Below, in pieces: positions 15,245-24,365 of a stretch of 64,000 nt of DNA. Both the position numbers and the translations under genes were made by a program. The notes under the pieces are model-generated. The model saw only the letters and a program-made list of their open reading frames with translations. It did no database searches and was not told the origin of the DNA. Source of the DNA: RYN-230 sp963711705 (lineage in GTDB: Bacteria > Actinomycetota > Actinomycetes > Streptosporangiales > Streptosporangiaceae); NCBI GenBank assembly GCA_963711705.1, contig CAVQFM010000016.1, positions 1 through 64,000 on the forward strand. Reading direction: 5' to 3'. Position 1 is the stretch's first letter; every line of letters begins with the position of its first letter.

Positions 15245-16645
15245 ATGCCATTGCACGAGCGGGACACCGTCCGTGGGGAGCTCGACGACTGCGTGTTTGC
15301 TGACCGGGACCTGGCGAGGCCGGTGGCCAAGTACCGGTTCCCTCCGGACGGCGCCCTGCCCCGCGACGCGTTCCAGCTCGTCGCCGACGAGCTGATGCTC
15401 GATGGCAACGCGCGGCAGAACCTGGCCACGTTCTGCCAGACGTGGGAGGAGCCAGAGGTCCTGTCGCTGATGGCGCTGTCGATCAACAAGAACATGATCG
15501 ACCGGGACGAGTACCCGCAGACCGCCGAGATCGAGAAGCGGTGCGTGCACATGATGGCCGACCTGTGGAACGCGCCTGAGGCGGCCAACACCGTGGGCGC
15601 CTCGGCCATCGGCTCCTCCGAGGCCTGCATGCTGGCCGGGATGGCAGCCAAGTGGCGGTGGCGGGCCAGGCGGCGCGCCGAGGGCAAGCCAACGGACAAC
15701 CCGAACTTCGTATGCGGCCCGGTTCAGGTGGTGTGGCACAAGTTCGCCCGCTACTGGGACGTCGAGATACGCGAGGTCCCGATGGCACCCGGCCGCTACA
15801 TGCTGGACCCGGCCTCGGTGCTCGAGCGGGTCGACGAGAACACCATCATGGTGGTGCCGACCCTCGGCGTCACCTATACCGGCACCTACGAGCCGGTGGA
15901 AGAAATCTCCAAGGCCCTGGATAAGCTGCAGGCCGACACCGGCCTGGATGTCGACATTCACGTGGACGGGGCCAGCGGTGGTTTCCTCGCCCCGTTCTGC
16001 GCGCCCGGCGTGGTCTTCGACTTCCGGCTGCCGCGGGTCAAGTCGATCAGCGCCTCGGGCCACAAGTTCGGGCTGGCTCCGCTAGGCGCCGGCTGGGTCA
16101 TCTGGCGGGACGCCGCCGAGCTCCCCGACGATCTCATCTTCCACGTCAACTATCTGGGCGGCGACATGCCGGTCTTCCAGATCAACTTCTCCCGGCCCGC
16201 CGGGCAGATCGTCGCCAGCTACTACAACTTCCTGCGGCTCGGTCACGAGGGGTACCGCCGCATCCACCAGGCGTCCTACGACATCGGCCAGTACCTCGCC
16301 ACCGAGATCGTCAAGCTGGGCCCGTTCGAGCTGCTGTGTGACAGCAACCCGAACACGGGAATCCCGACGGTCACCTGGCGGATCCGCGACGGCGAGGACC
16401 CCGGCTACACGCTGTTCGACCTGGCCGACCGGCTGCGCAACCGCGGCTGGCAGGTGCCCGCCTACACGCTGACCGGATCGGCTTCGGACATCGCCGTGCA
16501 GCGCATCCTGGTCCGCATCGGCGTGAGCCAGGACATGGCCTCGCTGCTGCTCGACGACTTCCGCGACGCGGTCGCCCACTTCGATAAGCACCCCGTCACC
16601 GTGTCCATGACCAAGCAGGAGTCGGGCGGGTTCAGCCACCTGTAA
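15245..16645 (+). CDS. gadB: Glutamate decarboxylase
   Basis: PLP-dependent group II decarboxylase converting glutamate to GABA and CO2 with uptake of a cytoplasmic proton. ATG 15245 (MPLHERDTV) is preferred because GAGGGAG lies 9 nt upstream; it gives 466 residues, the normal GAD length. Signatures are VGASAIGSSEACMLAGMAAK, HVDGASGGF (PLP-binding Asp) and SISASGHKFGLAPLG with the Schiff-base Lys. The C-terminal tail is short. No glutamate/GABA antiporter is next to it, but a TMEM175-like channel follows 29 bp later, so an acid-stress or potassium-linked unit is possible. Confidence 0.93.
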   Translation: MPLHERDTVRGELDDCVFADRDLARPVAKYRFPPDGALPRDAFQLVADELMLDGNARQNLATFCQTWEEPEVLSLMALSINKNMIDRDEYPQTAEIEKRCVHMMADLWNAPEAANTVGASAIGSSEACMLAGMAAKWRWRARRRAEGKPTDNPNFVCGPVQVVWHKFARYWDVEIREVPMAPGRYMLDPASVLERVDENTIMVVPTLGVTYTGTYEPVEEISKALDKLQADTGLDVDIHVDGASGGFLAPFCAPGVVFDFRLPRVKSISASGHKFGLAPLGAGWVIWRDAAELPDDLIFHVNYLGGDMPVFQINFSRPAGQIVASYYNFLRLGHEGYRRIHQASYDIGQYLATEIVKLGPFELLCDSNPNTGIPTVTWRIRDGEDPGYTLFDLADRLRNRGWQVPAYTLTGSASDIAVQRILVRIGVSQDMASLLLDDFRDAVAHFDKHPVTVSMTKQESGGFSHL

Positions 16646-16674
16646 CCGGCCCGGGCGGTTGTTACAGTCGGGCG

Positions 16675-17364
16675 ATGACCGACGGGGACGAGCCGCCGCC
16701 GCCCACCCGGCGCCGGGGGCTGCGGACCGGGCGGCTGGAGGCCTTCAGCGACGGCGTCTTCGCCATCGCCATCACCCTGCTCGTCCTCGACATCGCGGTC
16801 CCGCGCGGCCCGCAGCCCCATTTGCTGCGCACGGTGGCCGGCCTGTGGCCCGCCTACCTGGCTTATGTGGTCAGTTTCGCGACCATCGGCGCGGTGTGGC
16901 TCGGGCACAACGCGATCACCGACTACCTCGACCGCACGGACACCACGTTCATCCGGCTGAACCTGCTGCTTCTGCTGTTCGTCGCGTTCCTCCCGTTCCC
17001 GACCCGGCTGTTTGCCGATTACATCGGCGAGGACCGCCCCGAACGGGTGGCCGCCACGATCTACGGGATCATCCTGCTGCTGACTCTGACGCTGCTGTGG
17101 GCGCTGTGGCGCTATGCGGTCCGGGAAGGCCTGGTCCGGCCGGACGCGGACGATGAGGAGGTCGAATTGCTGACCCAGCGCCTGACCCCCGGCCTGGGCG
17201 GGTACCTGGTCCTGATCGTCGCCGGGCTGTTCGCCCCGGTCATCGCCGTCATCGGGTACCTGGCTGTCGCCCTCTTCTACATCCTCCCGGTCCGGCGCCG
17301 GTGGTATACGGTGCCCCGGGCCCGGCGCGGCCGGGCGGGCCGCGGCCGGGCGAGCCGCTCTTAG
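16675..17364 (+). CDS. TMEM175/DUF1211-family membrane protein
   Basis: A 229-residue protein with the hallmark of bacterial TMEM175 potassium channels in the first helix: RLEAFSDGVFAIAITLLVLD (about 20-39), whose FSD motif is the family signature. Six hydrophobic helices follow, with a basic C-terminal tail. Bacterial members conduct K+ as tetramers. It starts 29 bp after gadB on the same strand and is probably cotranscribed. Channel activity is known for the family but not shown here. Confidence 0.88.
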   Translation: MTDGDEPPPPTRRRGLRTGRLEAFSDGVFAIAITLLVLDIAVPRGPQPHLLRTVAGLWPAYLAYVVSFATIGAVWLGHNAITDYLDRTDTTFIRLNLLLLLFVAFLPFPTRLFADYIGEDRPERVAATIYGIILLLTLTLLWALWRYAVREGLVRPDADDEEVELLTQRLTPGLGGYLVLIVAGLFAPVIAVIGYLAVALFYILPVRRRWYTVPRARRGRAGRGRASRS

Positions 17365-17404
17365 CAGGCGCCGCTGGATGACGGACCGTGGGTGAGCGTT
17401 CCTT

Positions 17405-17565
17405 ATCCACGACGCCGAGGGTGCGGGCGGCCAGCCGCATCCCGTCCAGCAGCGCGGAGTCGGGCACCAGGACCATGCCGTCCACGACCTCGCGCATCCG
17501 GCGCACTGCTTCGGGGGCAGGTTCCCGGATGGCCAGGCTGCCGGCGATGGTCGCCGCTGGCTCGA
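17405..17565 (-). pseudogene. Remnant of a threonine/serine dehydratase C-terminal part
   Basis: The minus strand reads AATIAGSLAIREPAPEAVRR and continues through VVDGMVLVPDSALLDGMRLA to TLGVV. This matches the end of the PLP domain of threonine ammonia-lyases (pattern TIADGIAV...VDDVVLVDDA...AMRLL...GLVVEP). The catalytic N-terminal domain is missing, and after GVV the homology stops where VEPAGA is expected. It lies between the TMEM175-like gene and the acetyltransferase. Confidence 0.6.
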
Positions 17566-17609
17566 TCCCTCGGGGCTCAGCGGTGCCGCGCGTGGCTGGG
17601 CCGGCAGGC

Positions 17610-18140
17610 ATGATGGGAGCCGTGGGCGATCAGGTGACCTTGCGGCCGGTCGGCGAGGACGACCTGCCGATCATGGAAAAGCTGACCTGGGACCCAGCCG
17701 TGGCGGGCGAGTTCGCGCGGTTCGGCTGGTTCGACCTGCGGCTGTGGCGGCGGGGCTGGGACGAGAACGGGCTGCTCGGCGGGGACGGCGGGGTGCTCAT
17801 GGTGGTCCGTGGCGGCGAACGGCTGGGCTTCGTGAACTGGCGGCGTAAGCCGTCCACGCCAGCCGCGTTCCACTGGGAGATCGGTATCGCCCTGCTGCCA
17901 GCAGCCCGGGGGCACGGGTCTGGCACCGAGGCCCACCGGCTGCTCACCCGGTACCTGTTCGCGCACACCACCGTGCACCGCATCGAGGCGGCCACCGAGG
18001 TGGGCAATGTGGCCGAGCAGCGGGCCCTGGAGAAGGCCGGGTTCACTCGCGAGGGAGTGCTCCGCGGCATCGGCTGGCGGGACGGCGCGTGGCGGGACGG
18101 CGTGATGTACAGCCTGCTGCGTACCGACCCGGCCGGGTGA
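17610..18140 (+). CDS. GNAT-family N-acetyltransferase (RimJ/RimL type)
   Basis: From ATG 17610 (MMGAVGDQVTLRPV) the protein is 176 residues. The GNAT fold is evident: VTLRPVGEDDLPIM at the start, IALLPAARGHGSGTEAHRLL as the acetyl-CoA pyrophosphate loop (a variant of R/Q-x-x-G-x-G/A), and NVAEQRALEKAGFTREGVLR, the RimJ-like C-terminal signature. The DGAWRDGVMYSLLR end is also typical. Substrates could be protein N-termini or small amines. The start could also be GTG 17622. Confidence 0.85.
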   Translation: MMGAVGDQVTLRPVGEDDLPIMEKLTWDPAVAGEFARFGWFDLRLWRRGWDENGLLGGDGGVLMVVRGGERLGFVNWRRKPSTPAAFHWEIGIALLPAARGHGSGTEAHRLLTRYLFAHTTVHRIEAATEVGNVAEQRALEKAGFTREGVLRGIGWRDGAWRDGVMYSLLRTDPAG

Positions 18141-18217
18141 AGGAATCGGGTGATCGCCCGCCGCGGCCCCCGGTGCGGCGCGGAGCACTACACCCAGTCA
18201 CCGGTCCGCCAGTAAAC

Positions 18218-19045
18218 TCAGACCCGGCGCCACCGGGCCTCAGCCAGGCCGTAGACGCCGAACGCGATCAGCCCGGCCGCCGCCAGGATCAGCAGGAACT
18301 CACCGAACGGCTGGTCGCGCAGGGTGAGCAGGGCCTTGTCCACGCCGCCCGCCTTGGACGGCTTGAATTCCACCGCCGCGTCGATGACCAGCACGCCGGC
18401 CAGCGCGAAGACCAGGCCACGGGCCGTGGTGCCGATCATCCCGAGCCGCTCGACCGCGCGCCGGGTCTGCGGGCTCATCTCCCCGGTGCGCAGGTACTTC
18501 ATGAACTTGCGCCGGATGCCCTCCAGGACCAGCGCCAGGCCGGCGATGACAATGGCCACGCCGACGATGCCGACCAGCCACCGGCCGCCGGTGTGGTGCA
18601 TGACCGTGGCGGTCAGGTCCTTCTGCTGACTGGCCTGGCTGGCCTGCTGGCCGGTGATGACCTTGACGGTCAGGACGGCGAAGATGGCGTACAGCACCGC
18701 GCGGACAAGTGACTTGAGGCGCGGTCCGGCCCCGTTGCCCTCGCCGGTGACCCCGAACACGGCCTCGCTGAGCCGCCACAGCGCGTACCCGGCGAACCCG
18801 ACGAACAGCAGCCACAGCGCGACCAGCCCGTAGGGCTGGCTGGCCAGCAACTGGAGGGCCCCGGACTGGTCCGCCTCGTGGGACCCCTGGCCGATCGCGA
18901 CCAGGATCGCGACCACGCCGATGAGGATGTAGAGGACCCCGCGCGCGGTCAGGCCCAGCCGGGCCAGCCACTGCGCGGGACGGCTGTCCGACGCGCGCCG
19001 GGCGCTGCCGGACATTCGCCTCGACGGCGACGATATCGATGGCAC
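18218..19045 (-). CDS. DUF1206 membrane protein
   Basis: A 275-residue protein (possibly starting at ATG 19015, MSGSARRAS) with six membrane helices arranged as three repeats of a two-helix unit. Each unit begins with a motif like LARLGLTARGVLYILIGVVA, and VERLGMIGTTARGLVFALAG is the third copy. This internal threefold repeat is diagnostic of DUF1206, a common actinobacterial and cyanobacterial family of unknown function. Confidence 0.88.
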   Translation of the reverse strand: MPSISSPSRRMSGSARRASDSRPAQWLARLGLTARGVLYILIGVVAILVAIGQGSHEADQSGALQLLASQPYGLVALWLLFVGFAGYALWRLSEAVFGVTGEGNGAGPRLKSLVRAVLYAIFAVLTVKVITGQQASQASQQKDLTATVMHHTGGRWLVGIVGVAIVIAGLALVLEGIRRKFMKYLRTGEMSPQTRRAVERLGMIGTTARGLVFALAGVLVIDAAVEFKPSKAGGVDKALLTLRDQPFGEFLLILAAAGLIAFGVYGLAEARWRRV

Positions 19046-19251
19046 GCGCCACCTCCGACTCTCCGCGATTCAGGGGGAATCCGCGCCTCCAATTGCCCGG
19101 CAGCGGGAGGTTCATGCGCGCCGGGCGGCGGAATCGCTGGCCGTCCTGAGAAGGTCACGAGCCGGAACCGGCCGGAAGCGGGCATGCGCGGTGGCAGCCC
19201 GCTGTTAGCAGTCAATGTTCAGCTCCCGGCCGACATTGGAGGAACACCGAC

Positions 19252-19740
19252 GTGAGCGTGCACGACATCCCCCTGCACACCCTGGCGGGCGAGCCAGCCT
19301 CGCTTGGCGACCTGGCGGGCAGCACGCTGCTCGTGGTCAATGTGGCATCCAAGTGCGGGCTCACACCGCAGTACGCCGGGCTGGAGCGGCTGCACGAGCG
19401 GTATGCCGGCCGCGGATTCTCGGTCGTCGGCTTCCCCTGCAACCAGTTCGGCGGGCAGGAGCCGGGCAGCGCGGGTGAGATCCAGGAGTTCTGCTCGGCC
19501 ACCTACGGGGTGACGTTCCCGATGTTCGAGAAGATCGACGTCAACGGGCCCGGCCGGCACCCGGTGTACACCGAGCTGACCGCGGCGCCGGACGCCGAGG
19601 GCGAGGCGGGCGACATCCAATGGAACTTCGAGAAGTTCCTGGTCGCCCCGGACGGCACGGTCCTCGGCCGGTTCCGCCCGATGACCGACCCGGAAGACCC
19701 CGCGCTGATCGAGGCGATCGAGGCCAGCCTGCCCGGCTGA
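19252..19740 (+). CDS. Glutathione peroxidase-family thiol peroxidase
   Basis: A 162-residue GPx-fold peroxidase. GTG 19252 lies behind GGAGGAAC. Conserved sites are NVASKCGLTPQY with the peroxidatic Cys (not Sec) near 35, GFPCNQFGGQEPG with the catalytic Gln and the second Cys, and WNFEKFLV with the catalytic Trp. As actinomycetes lack glutathione, the electron donor is probably thioredoxin, and the Cys in FPCNQF would be the resolving residue. It is cytoplasmic and converges on the polysaccharide operon, with only 10 bp between stops. Confidence 0.93.
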   Translation: MSVHDIPLHTLAGEPASLGDLAGSTLLVVNVASKCGLTPQYAGLERLHERYAGRGFSVVGFPCNQFGGQEPGSAGEIQEFCSATYGVTFPMFEKIDVNGPGRHPVYTELTAAPDAEGEAGDIQWNFEKFLVAPDGTVLGRFRPMTDPEDPALIEAIEASLPG

Positions 19741-19750
19741 GCCAGGCCGC

Positions 19751-21751
19751 TCAGGGCATCCCGGGAGATGGCCCGGCCGCCGGGGCTGAAGATCGCTGCG
19801 GCCGGGGGCCGGCCGTCCGGTCATTTCCCGGCGCGCTGCCACCCGGCCCGGCCGGCGGCTTGGCGGGCTGGTGAACCCATACGTAGTAGGTGACGGCGCC
19901 GCCGCTGACCGGGATCGACGCGGCCAGCCGGTAGTCGGGATCGGCCCGCAGCGTGCCCGCCAGCACGTCGTCCAGGCCGGGCGTGACCTGGCCGTCGTAG
20001 GCGACGACCCGGAAGTACCCGGCCTTGATCGCGGCTACGTAGCCCGCGTTTCCGGTCAGGTACTGGCCCTGCCTGGTGTGGTAGCCGATGAAGTAGGTGG
20101 AAGTGAACTGATCCGGCTGGGCGTCCCGGTGCTGGCGCAGGTAGTAGATGGGGACCTCGTCCACCTCGACCAGGTAGTGCGCATGTGGCCGCAGGTAGTG
20201 GGACAGCTGGCTGACGAACGCGGTTGAGCTGGGCCACGCGCTGAACAGGTCGCCGGCCTGGGTCATGCCGAGCACCAGCGCCGCGCCCCAGATGGCGATG
20301 CCGACCTGCGCCCGGCGGAAGTGATCTCCGACGATGCGGGCCAGCCCCACCCCGGCGAACGGGGCGGCGAAGAACAGCCCGAAGCCGATGTGCTTCCACA
20401 GTGACGTCAGCGTGTGCGTGTGGATCTGGTCGGCCGGGGCCAGCAGCGCCGTGCCGGTCAGCACGGCGCCCAGGGCGATCCGGCGCAGCCGGCCGCCGGC
20501 CGGGGCGATCAGCTCACCCGGCTCGGTGCGCGGCCGGACCGCGTAGGCGATGGCCCCGAACACCGCGAGGGCGAACGGCAGCGCGCCCCACTTGACGCTG
20601 TCCTGCAGCAGGACCTGCGTCGGCGTGCTGCCCGGGAAGCGTGCCGTGGTGGTGAACCGGATGCCGGTCAGATACGACTGGCCCCCGAAGTGCAGCGCCG
20701 CGGCGAGCAGGCCGGTGATCACCGCGGTGAGGGCGGCCGGCGGGATCAGCGCCTTGCGCCCGCGGTAGGGCCACGCCGCCAGCGCGCTGAGCAGCACGAT
20801 GGTCGGCACGAACAGCACCGAGGCGTACTTGGTGGCCACCGCGACCGTGACCGGCAGCGCGGCCAGCAGGTAGACCGGCCAGCGGAACGCGGCGGTGCGC
20901 ACCACGATCCAGGCCGCGATGGCCAGCAGGCACAGCGCGGGCGCGTCGTAGGTGGCGAGATTGCCCAGGAACAGCGCGGACTCGGTGACCGAGAAGATCA
21001 CCGTGGCGCACAGGGCGACCCGCTCGTTGAACATGCGCCGGGTCAGGGAGTACAGCAGCCCGGTGGTGGCCAGCATCGCGAGCAGGCTGATCACGCGCGC
21101 GGCTCCCAGCCCGCCGATGCTGTCGGCGGCCGCGCCCAGCACCGGGTAAAGCACCGGGGCGCCGGAGAAGTAGGTGGCGTAGTTGCCCTGGAGCGCGGCG
21201 CCATGCAGCCAGTGCGCGATCTGCAGGTGGCCCGAGTACAGGTAGAGCGCTTCGTCCTCGAACGCCGTGTTGTGCATCCGCAGCGTCAGCGCCGCCTGCA
21301 CACACAGGATCGCGAACAGCACGGCCCGGCTCACCCAGGTCCGGCGGCGGCTCTCGGTGGAGAACTTCAGCGGGCCCGAACTGTGCTTGCCCCGGGGCAG
21401 CCGGAGCACCCGGGTCAGCGTCGTCTCACCGGGCCGCTGGTCCACGGGGTCGATCGGGGCGGAGATGTCGCCGGTGCTGCCCAGCCCGCGCCGGAAGGCA
21501 GCCAGCATGACGGTCTCGACCATGTCCGGCCAGTGAAAGGAGCGATCCTGGGCGGGCGCAGGTGCGGGTCCACCGCCCGGGGCGGGCGGGGGACCGTTGC
21601 CCGGGACTGGCCCGGATCCATCGCCCGGGGCGGGCGGGGATCCGCCCGCTTGGGCAGGCAGGGTCCCGTTGCCCTGGGCTGTCGGATTCCGGTCGCGCCT
21701 TACCGGTCCGGGGCGGCCGGGGGGAGCGGAGTTCTGCGGCCGCCTGCTCAT
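19751..21751 (-). CDS. ArnT/PMT-like membrane glycosyltransferase
   Basis: This 666-residue protein has a long N-terminal Pro/Gly-rich segment (about 1-70) of imperfect repeats such as PGDGSGPVPGNG and PAPGGGPAPAP. A C-fold glycosyltransferase follows, with about 11-12 membrane helices. After the first helix comes FEDEALYLYSGHLQIAHWL, the acidic ED motif placed as in GT39/GT83 enzymes that use lipid-phosphate sugars; TYDAPALCLLAIAAW is also typical. The C-terminal soluble domain (about 480-640) ends in a second Pro-rich tail. ATG overlaps the stop of the GH26 gene. It probably transfers a sugar outside the membrane to the polymer made by the GT2 gene. Confidence 0.82.
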   Translation of the reverse strand: MSRRPQNSAPPGRPGPVRRDRNPTAQGNGTLPAQAGGSPPAPGDGSGPVPGNGPPPAPGGGPAPAPAQDRSFHWPDMVETVMLAAFRRGLGSTGDISAPIDPVDQRPGETTLTRVLRLPRGKHSSGPLKFSTESRRRTWVSRAVLFAILCVQAALTLRMHNTAFEDEALYLYSGHLQIAHWLHGAALQGNYATYFSGAPVLYPVLGAAADSIGGLGAARVISLLAMLATTGLLYSLTRRMFNERVALCATVIFSVTESALFLGNLATYDAPALCLLAIAAWIVVRTAAFRWPVYLLAALPVTVAVATKYASVLFVPTIVLLSALAAWPYRGRKALIPPAALTAVITGLLAAALHFGGQSYLTGIRFTTTARFPGSTPTQVLLQDSVKWGALPFALAVFGAIAYAVRPRTEPGELIAPAGGRLRRIALGAVLTGTALLAPADQIHTHTLTSLWKHIGFGLFFAAPFAGVGLARIVGDHFRRAQVGIAIWGAALVLGMTQAGDLFSAWPSSTAFVSQLSHYLRPHAHYLVEVDEVPIYYLRQHRDAQPDQFTSTYFIGYHTRQGQYLTGNAGYVAAIKAGYFRVVAYDGQVTPGLDDVLAGTLRADPDYRLAASIPVSGGAVTYYVWVHQPAKPPAGPGGSAPGNDRTAGPRPQRSSAPAAGPSPGMP

Positions 21752-22743
21752 TTCCTCGGGTCAACGAGGAGCAGCCGGGCGATGTCACTGGCCATCGCGG
21801 CCCGCAGGATCGGCCGCGACTCGACGCGCCAGTCCACGCCGCCCTTGTTGTAGTCGAACCACATGAAGCCGAGCACGTCGGGATGCTGGGTCACCGTGTC
21901 CAGCAGCTGCTTGGCGCAGGCCACCTCGGCCGGCCCGGTCTCGATGGCGGTCTCCGCGATCAGCACCGGCTTGCTGGTGAACTGCCTGATCTCGTCGATC
22001 GTCGGCTGGTACAGCGTGCCGTAGGTCTGCGCCCCGGTGGTCGCGAAATACCCGGTGATGCCGACCCAGTTGACGTAGCGCTTGCCCGGCCACAGCGGCT
22101 TGAGCGGGACCTGCGGCACCGGGTTGATGATGTTGGCGTTCCACACCCAGATGACGTTGGTCGCGCCCACCCTGGCGAACAGGTCGTGGATGTGCCGCCA
22201 GGCCGCGACGAACTGGGCCGCGGTGGTGTGCGCGGTCCCCCACGGGTACCAGTTGCCGTTCATCTCGTGGCCGAAGCTGAGCGCGATCGGCAGGTTCAGC
22301 GTCCGCACCGCCCGGGCGAACTGGGTGATGTAACCGTCCGCGTGGCCGGTGGCGATGGCCTGGGCGCTGATCCCGAACGGCTCCCAGGCCATGTAGTACA
22401 GCGCCCCGTAGGACCACGCGTTCTGCACCGCGGGCGCGTCGAACGTCTGGCCCCACGGCACGTACTGGCCGACCAGGTTGGGCTTACGGCCGAGGTTGGC
22501 CGCGAAGTTGTCCAGCGGGGTCAGCGAGTTCGGTGCGCCGCTGGCCTGGATGCCGAGGAACTTCCCCGGCCCTGGGTGCAGCAGCGCGGACACGTTGTAC
22601 GGCTTGCTGGTCGGCGACGCACTGCCGGTGGGCTGGCTGGCCGCGGTGCCCATGCCCGCGGGCGGCGTGAACAGGCTGCACCCGGCCAGCATCGCGGTCA
22701 CCGCGACGGCCGGCAGCACCGCCAGCCTGCCCCCGAGCTTCAC
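21748..22743 (-). CDS. GH26-like (beta-mannanase-type) lipoprotein
   Basis: GTG 22743 overlaps the stop of the GT2 gene as GTGA and gives 331 residues. A short signal peptide ends TAMLAGC (lipobox Cys at 22). The domain is a GH26-type (beta/alpha)8 barrel: LSFGHEMNGNWYPWG holds the acid/base Glu after His, and PVLIAETAIETG holds the nucleophile Glu. GFMWFDYNKGGVDWRV closes the barrel. Family enzymes cut beta-1,4-mannan or beta-1,3:1,4-glucans. Encoded between two glycosyltransferases, it may edit or release the nascent polymer, as periplasmic hydrolases do in cellulose and alginate systems. Confidence 0.85.
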   Translation of the reverse strand: MKLGGRLAVLPAVAVTAMLAGCSLFTPPAGMGTAASQPTGSASPTSKPYNVSALLHPGPGKFLGIQASGAPNSLTPLDNFAANLGRKPNLVGQYVPWGQTFDAPAVQNAWSYGALYYMAWEPFGISAQAIATGHADGYITQFARAVRTLNLPIALSFGHEMNGNWYPWGTAHTTAAQFVAAWRHIHDLFARVGATNVIWVWNANIINPVPQVPLKPLWPGKRYVNWVGITGYFATTGAQTYGTLYQPTIDEIRQFTSKPVLIAETAIETGPAEVACAKQLLDTVTQHPDVLGFMWFDYNKGGVDWRVESRPILRAAMASDIARLLLVDPRK

Positions 22744-24365
22744 CCGGCCGTCCCCGCTCTCGGCTGGATCAGGATGCGGCCCACCACCACGAACTGGAAC
22801 ACCCCCAGCACGAACAGGAGGAAGAAGTTCGCCGGGGTCATCGTCATCATCCGCCACAGGGCCAGCCCGGCCCACACCGCCGCGCTGCCGAAGCTCCAGC
22901 CGACGAGCCCGATCCAGAAGCGCCGCCTGCCGTCCTGCCGGGTCGCGCCGGTCCCCGAGGGCTGCCAGCCGCGCAGCCGCCCGCGCAGGATGTCCCACAG
23001 CGCGAACACATGCGCCCAGCCCGAGATGAGCCGGACCGACCACGCCTCCAGCCGGTACGGCGCCCGGTGCCACATCGGGTAGATGACCCCGGCGTAGAAC
23101 AGCACCGGCACGATGAAGACGAGGTTGCGCAGCAGCAGGGAGCCGGGGACGAACACCAGCATGCCGATGGCCAGCGCCGGGGCCACGAAGGTGAACACGG
23201 CCGTGTAGACGTAGCCGATGACCCCGGTCAGGTAGCACAGCCGGGTGTACAGCGGCAGCTTGGTCTTCCAGAACTTCGGGTCCCGGAGCAGGCTCATCGT
23301 GCCCGAGCACCACCGGTACTGCTGATTGAGGAAGGCCAGGATGTTGTCCGGGCAGTTGCCGGTGGACAGCGCCACCGGCAGGTAGCGCAGCCGCCAGCCC
23401 AGCCGGTGCAGATCGAAACCGGTGTGCAGGTCCTCGGAATGCTCGGCCAGGGACATGCCGCCGTTGCCGGCCAGCGCCGTGCGGCGGTAGACAGCGCAAC
23501 TGCCCACGCAGATCGCCCCGCCCTTCTTCGCCCTGGCTGTCTGGATGGACCGGTAGAACAGCTCCTGGATCGCCCCCGCCCCACGCTCCACCCAGGTCTG
23601 CCGGTCCAGCACGTGGAAGAACTGCGGCGTCTGCACGATCCCCACGTCGGGGAACATGTCCAGGTATGGCAGTGTCTCAGCCAGCACGTCCGGCCGGGGG
23701 GCGAAATCGGCATCGAGCAGCAGGATGTACTCGCCGTCAGAGATCTGGAACCCGTAGCGCAGGTTCCCGGACTTCTTGAACCAGCCGCGATCCGGGCGGG
23801 TGGCGTAGGCGAACCCGAACCGGCGGGCCATCGCCTTGAACCGGGGGTCGGCCGAGTCGTCCAGCACGTACGGGGTGACCTGTCCCGGGTAGTGGCGGCG
23901 CAGCCGGGCCACGTGGGACCAGGCGTTGCGCAGCACCTCGATCGGCTCACCGCAGACCGGCAGGAACACGTCCACCGACGGGTACCGCTGGGGCGCCCAG
24001 GCGGCCACGATCCGCTTGTGCTCGGCCAGATCGAAGCTGCGGCTCATCCCGTCCACGATGATCGACAGCAGGAAACACAGCACGCCGAACGCAGCGAACG
24101 GGGCGTAAATGAGGAACCAGGGTGAATTTTCCACCATCCGGATCTGGCTGTAGACCAATGGTGGGAAGCTAAGGGCCGAGCAGAGCGTGAGCACCCAGAT
24201 GTGCCGCCGGACGTAGGCGTATTTCTCGGTGTCCAGCGGTGGGGTCGGCAGAACGGGAGGCACGGCCTCGCGCGGCGGTGACGGCGGTGACGGGAGCAGC
24301 GAGCGGCGCTTCCGGTGGCGTGGTGCTGTCCTGGAACCCCCCCTCCGTTCGATGACACCAGCCAT
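22740..24365 (-). CDS. GT2 cellulose-synthase-like processive glycosyltransferase
   Basis: ATG 24365 with GAGGAAGAGGG upstream gives 541 residues. Two N-terminal membrane helices (about 58-75 and 85-107) precede the GT2 domain: LPVCGEPIEVLRNAW, GNLRYGFQISDGEY, the metal-binding DADFAPRPD, the acceptor motif HSEDLHTG (TED-like) and QQYRWCSG (the Q-x-x-RW processivity motif). Five more helices follow. All catalytic residues of processive beta-glycan synthases are present; no PilZ domain is visible. It leads a tightly overlapping operon with GH26 and ArnT-like genes, so an exported beta-glycan (mannan- or cellulose-like) is inferred. Confidence 0.88.
   Translation of the reverse strand: MAGVIERRGGSRTAPRHRKRRSLLPSPPSPPREAVPPVLPTPPLDTEKYAYVRRHIWVLTLCSALSFPPLVYSQIRMVENSPWFLIYAPFAAFGVLCFLLSIIVDGMSRSFDLAEHKRIVAAWAPQRYPSVDVFLPVCGEPIEVLRNAWSHVARLRRHYPGQVTPYVLDDSADPRFKAMARRFGFAYATRPDRGWFKKSGNLRYGFQISDGEYILLLDADFAPRPDVLAETLPYLDMFPDVGIVQTPQFFHVLDRQTWVERGAGAIQELFYRSIQTARAKKGGAICVGSCAVYRRTALAGNGGMSLAEHSEDLHTGFDLHRLGWRLRYLPVALSTGNCPDNILAFLNQQYRWCSGTMSLLRDPKFWKTKLPLYTRLCYLTGVIGYVYTAVFTFVAPALAIGMLVFVPGSLLLRNLVFIVPVLFYAGVIYPMWHRAPYRLEAWSVRLISGWAHVFALWDILRGRLRGWQPSGTGATRQDGRRRFWIGLVGWSFGSAAVWAGLALWRMMTMTPANFFLLFVLGVFQFVVVGRILIQPRAGTAG

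Noticed and set aside
20414..21853. Plus-strand open frame of 479 codons
   Set aside because: Antisense to the ArnT-like gene; Gly/Arg/Gln-rich product with no motif, while the minus strand has a clear membrane glycosyltransferase.
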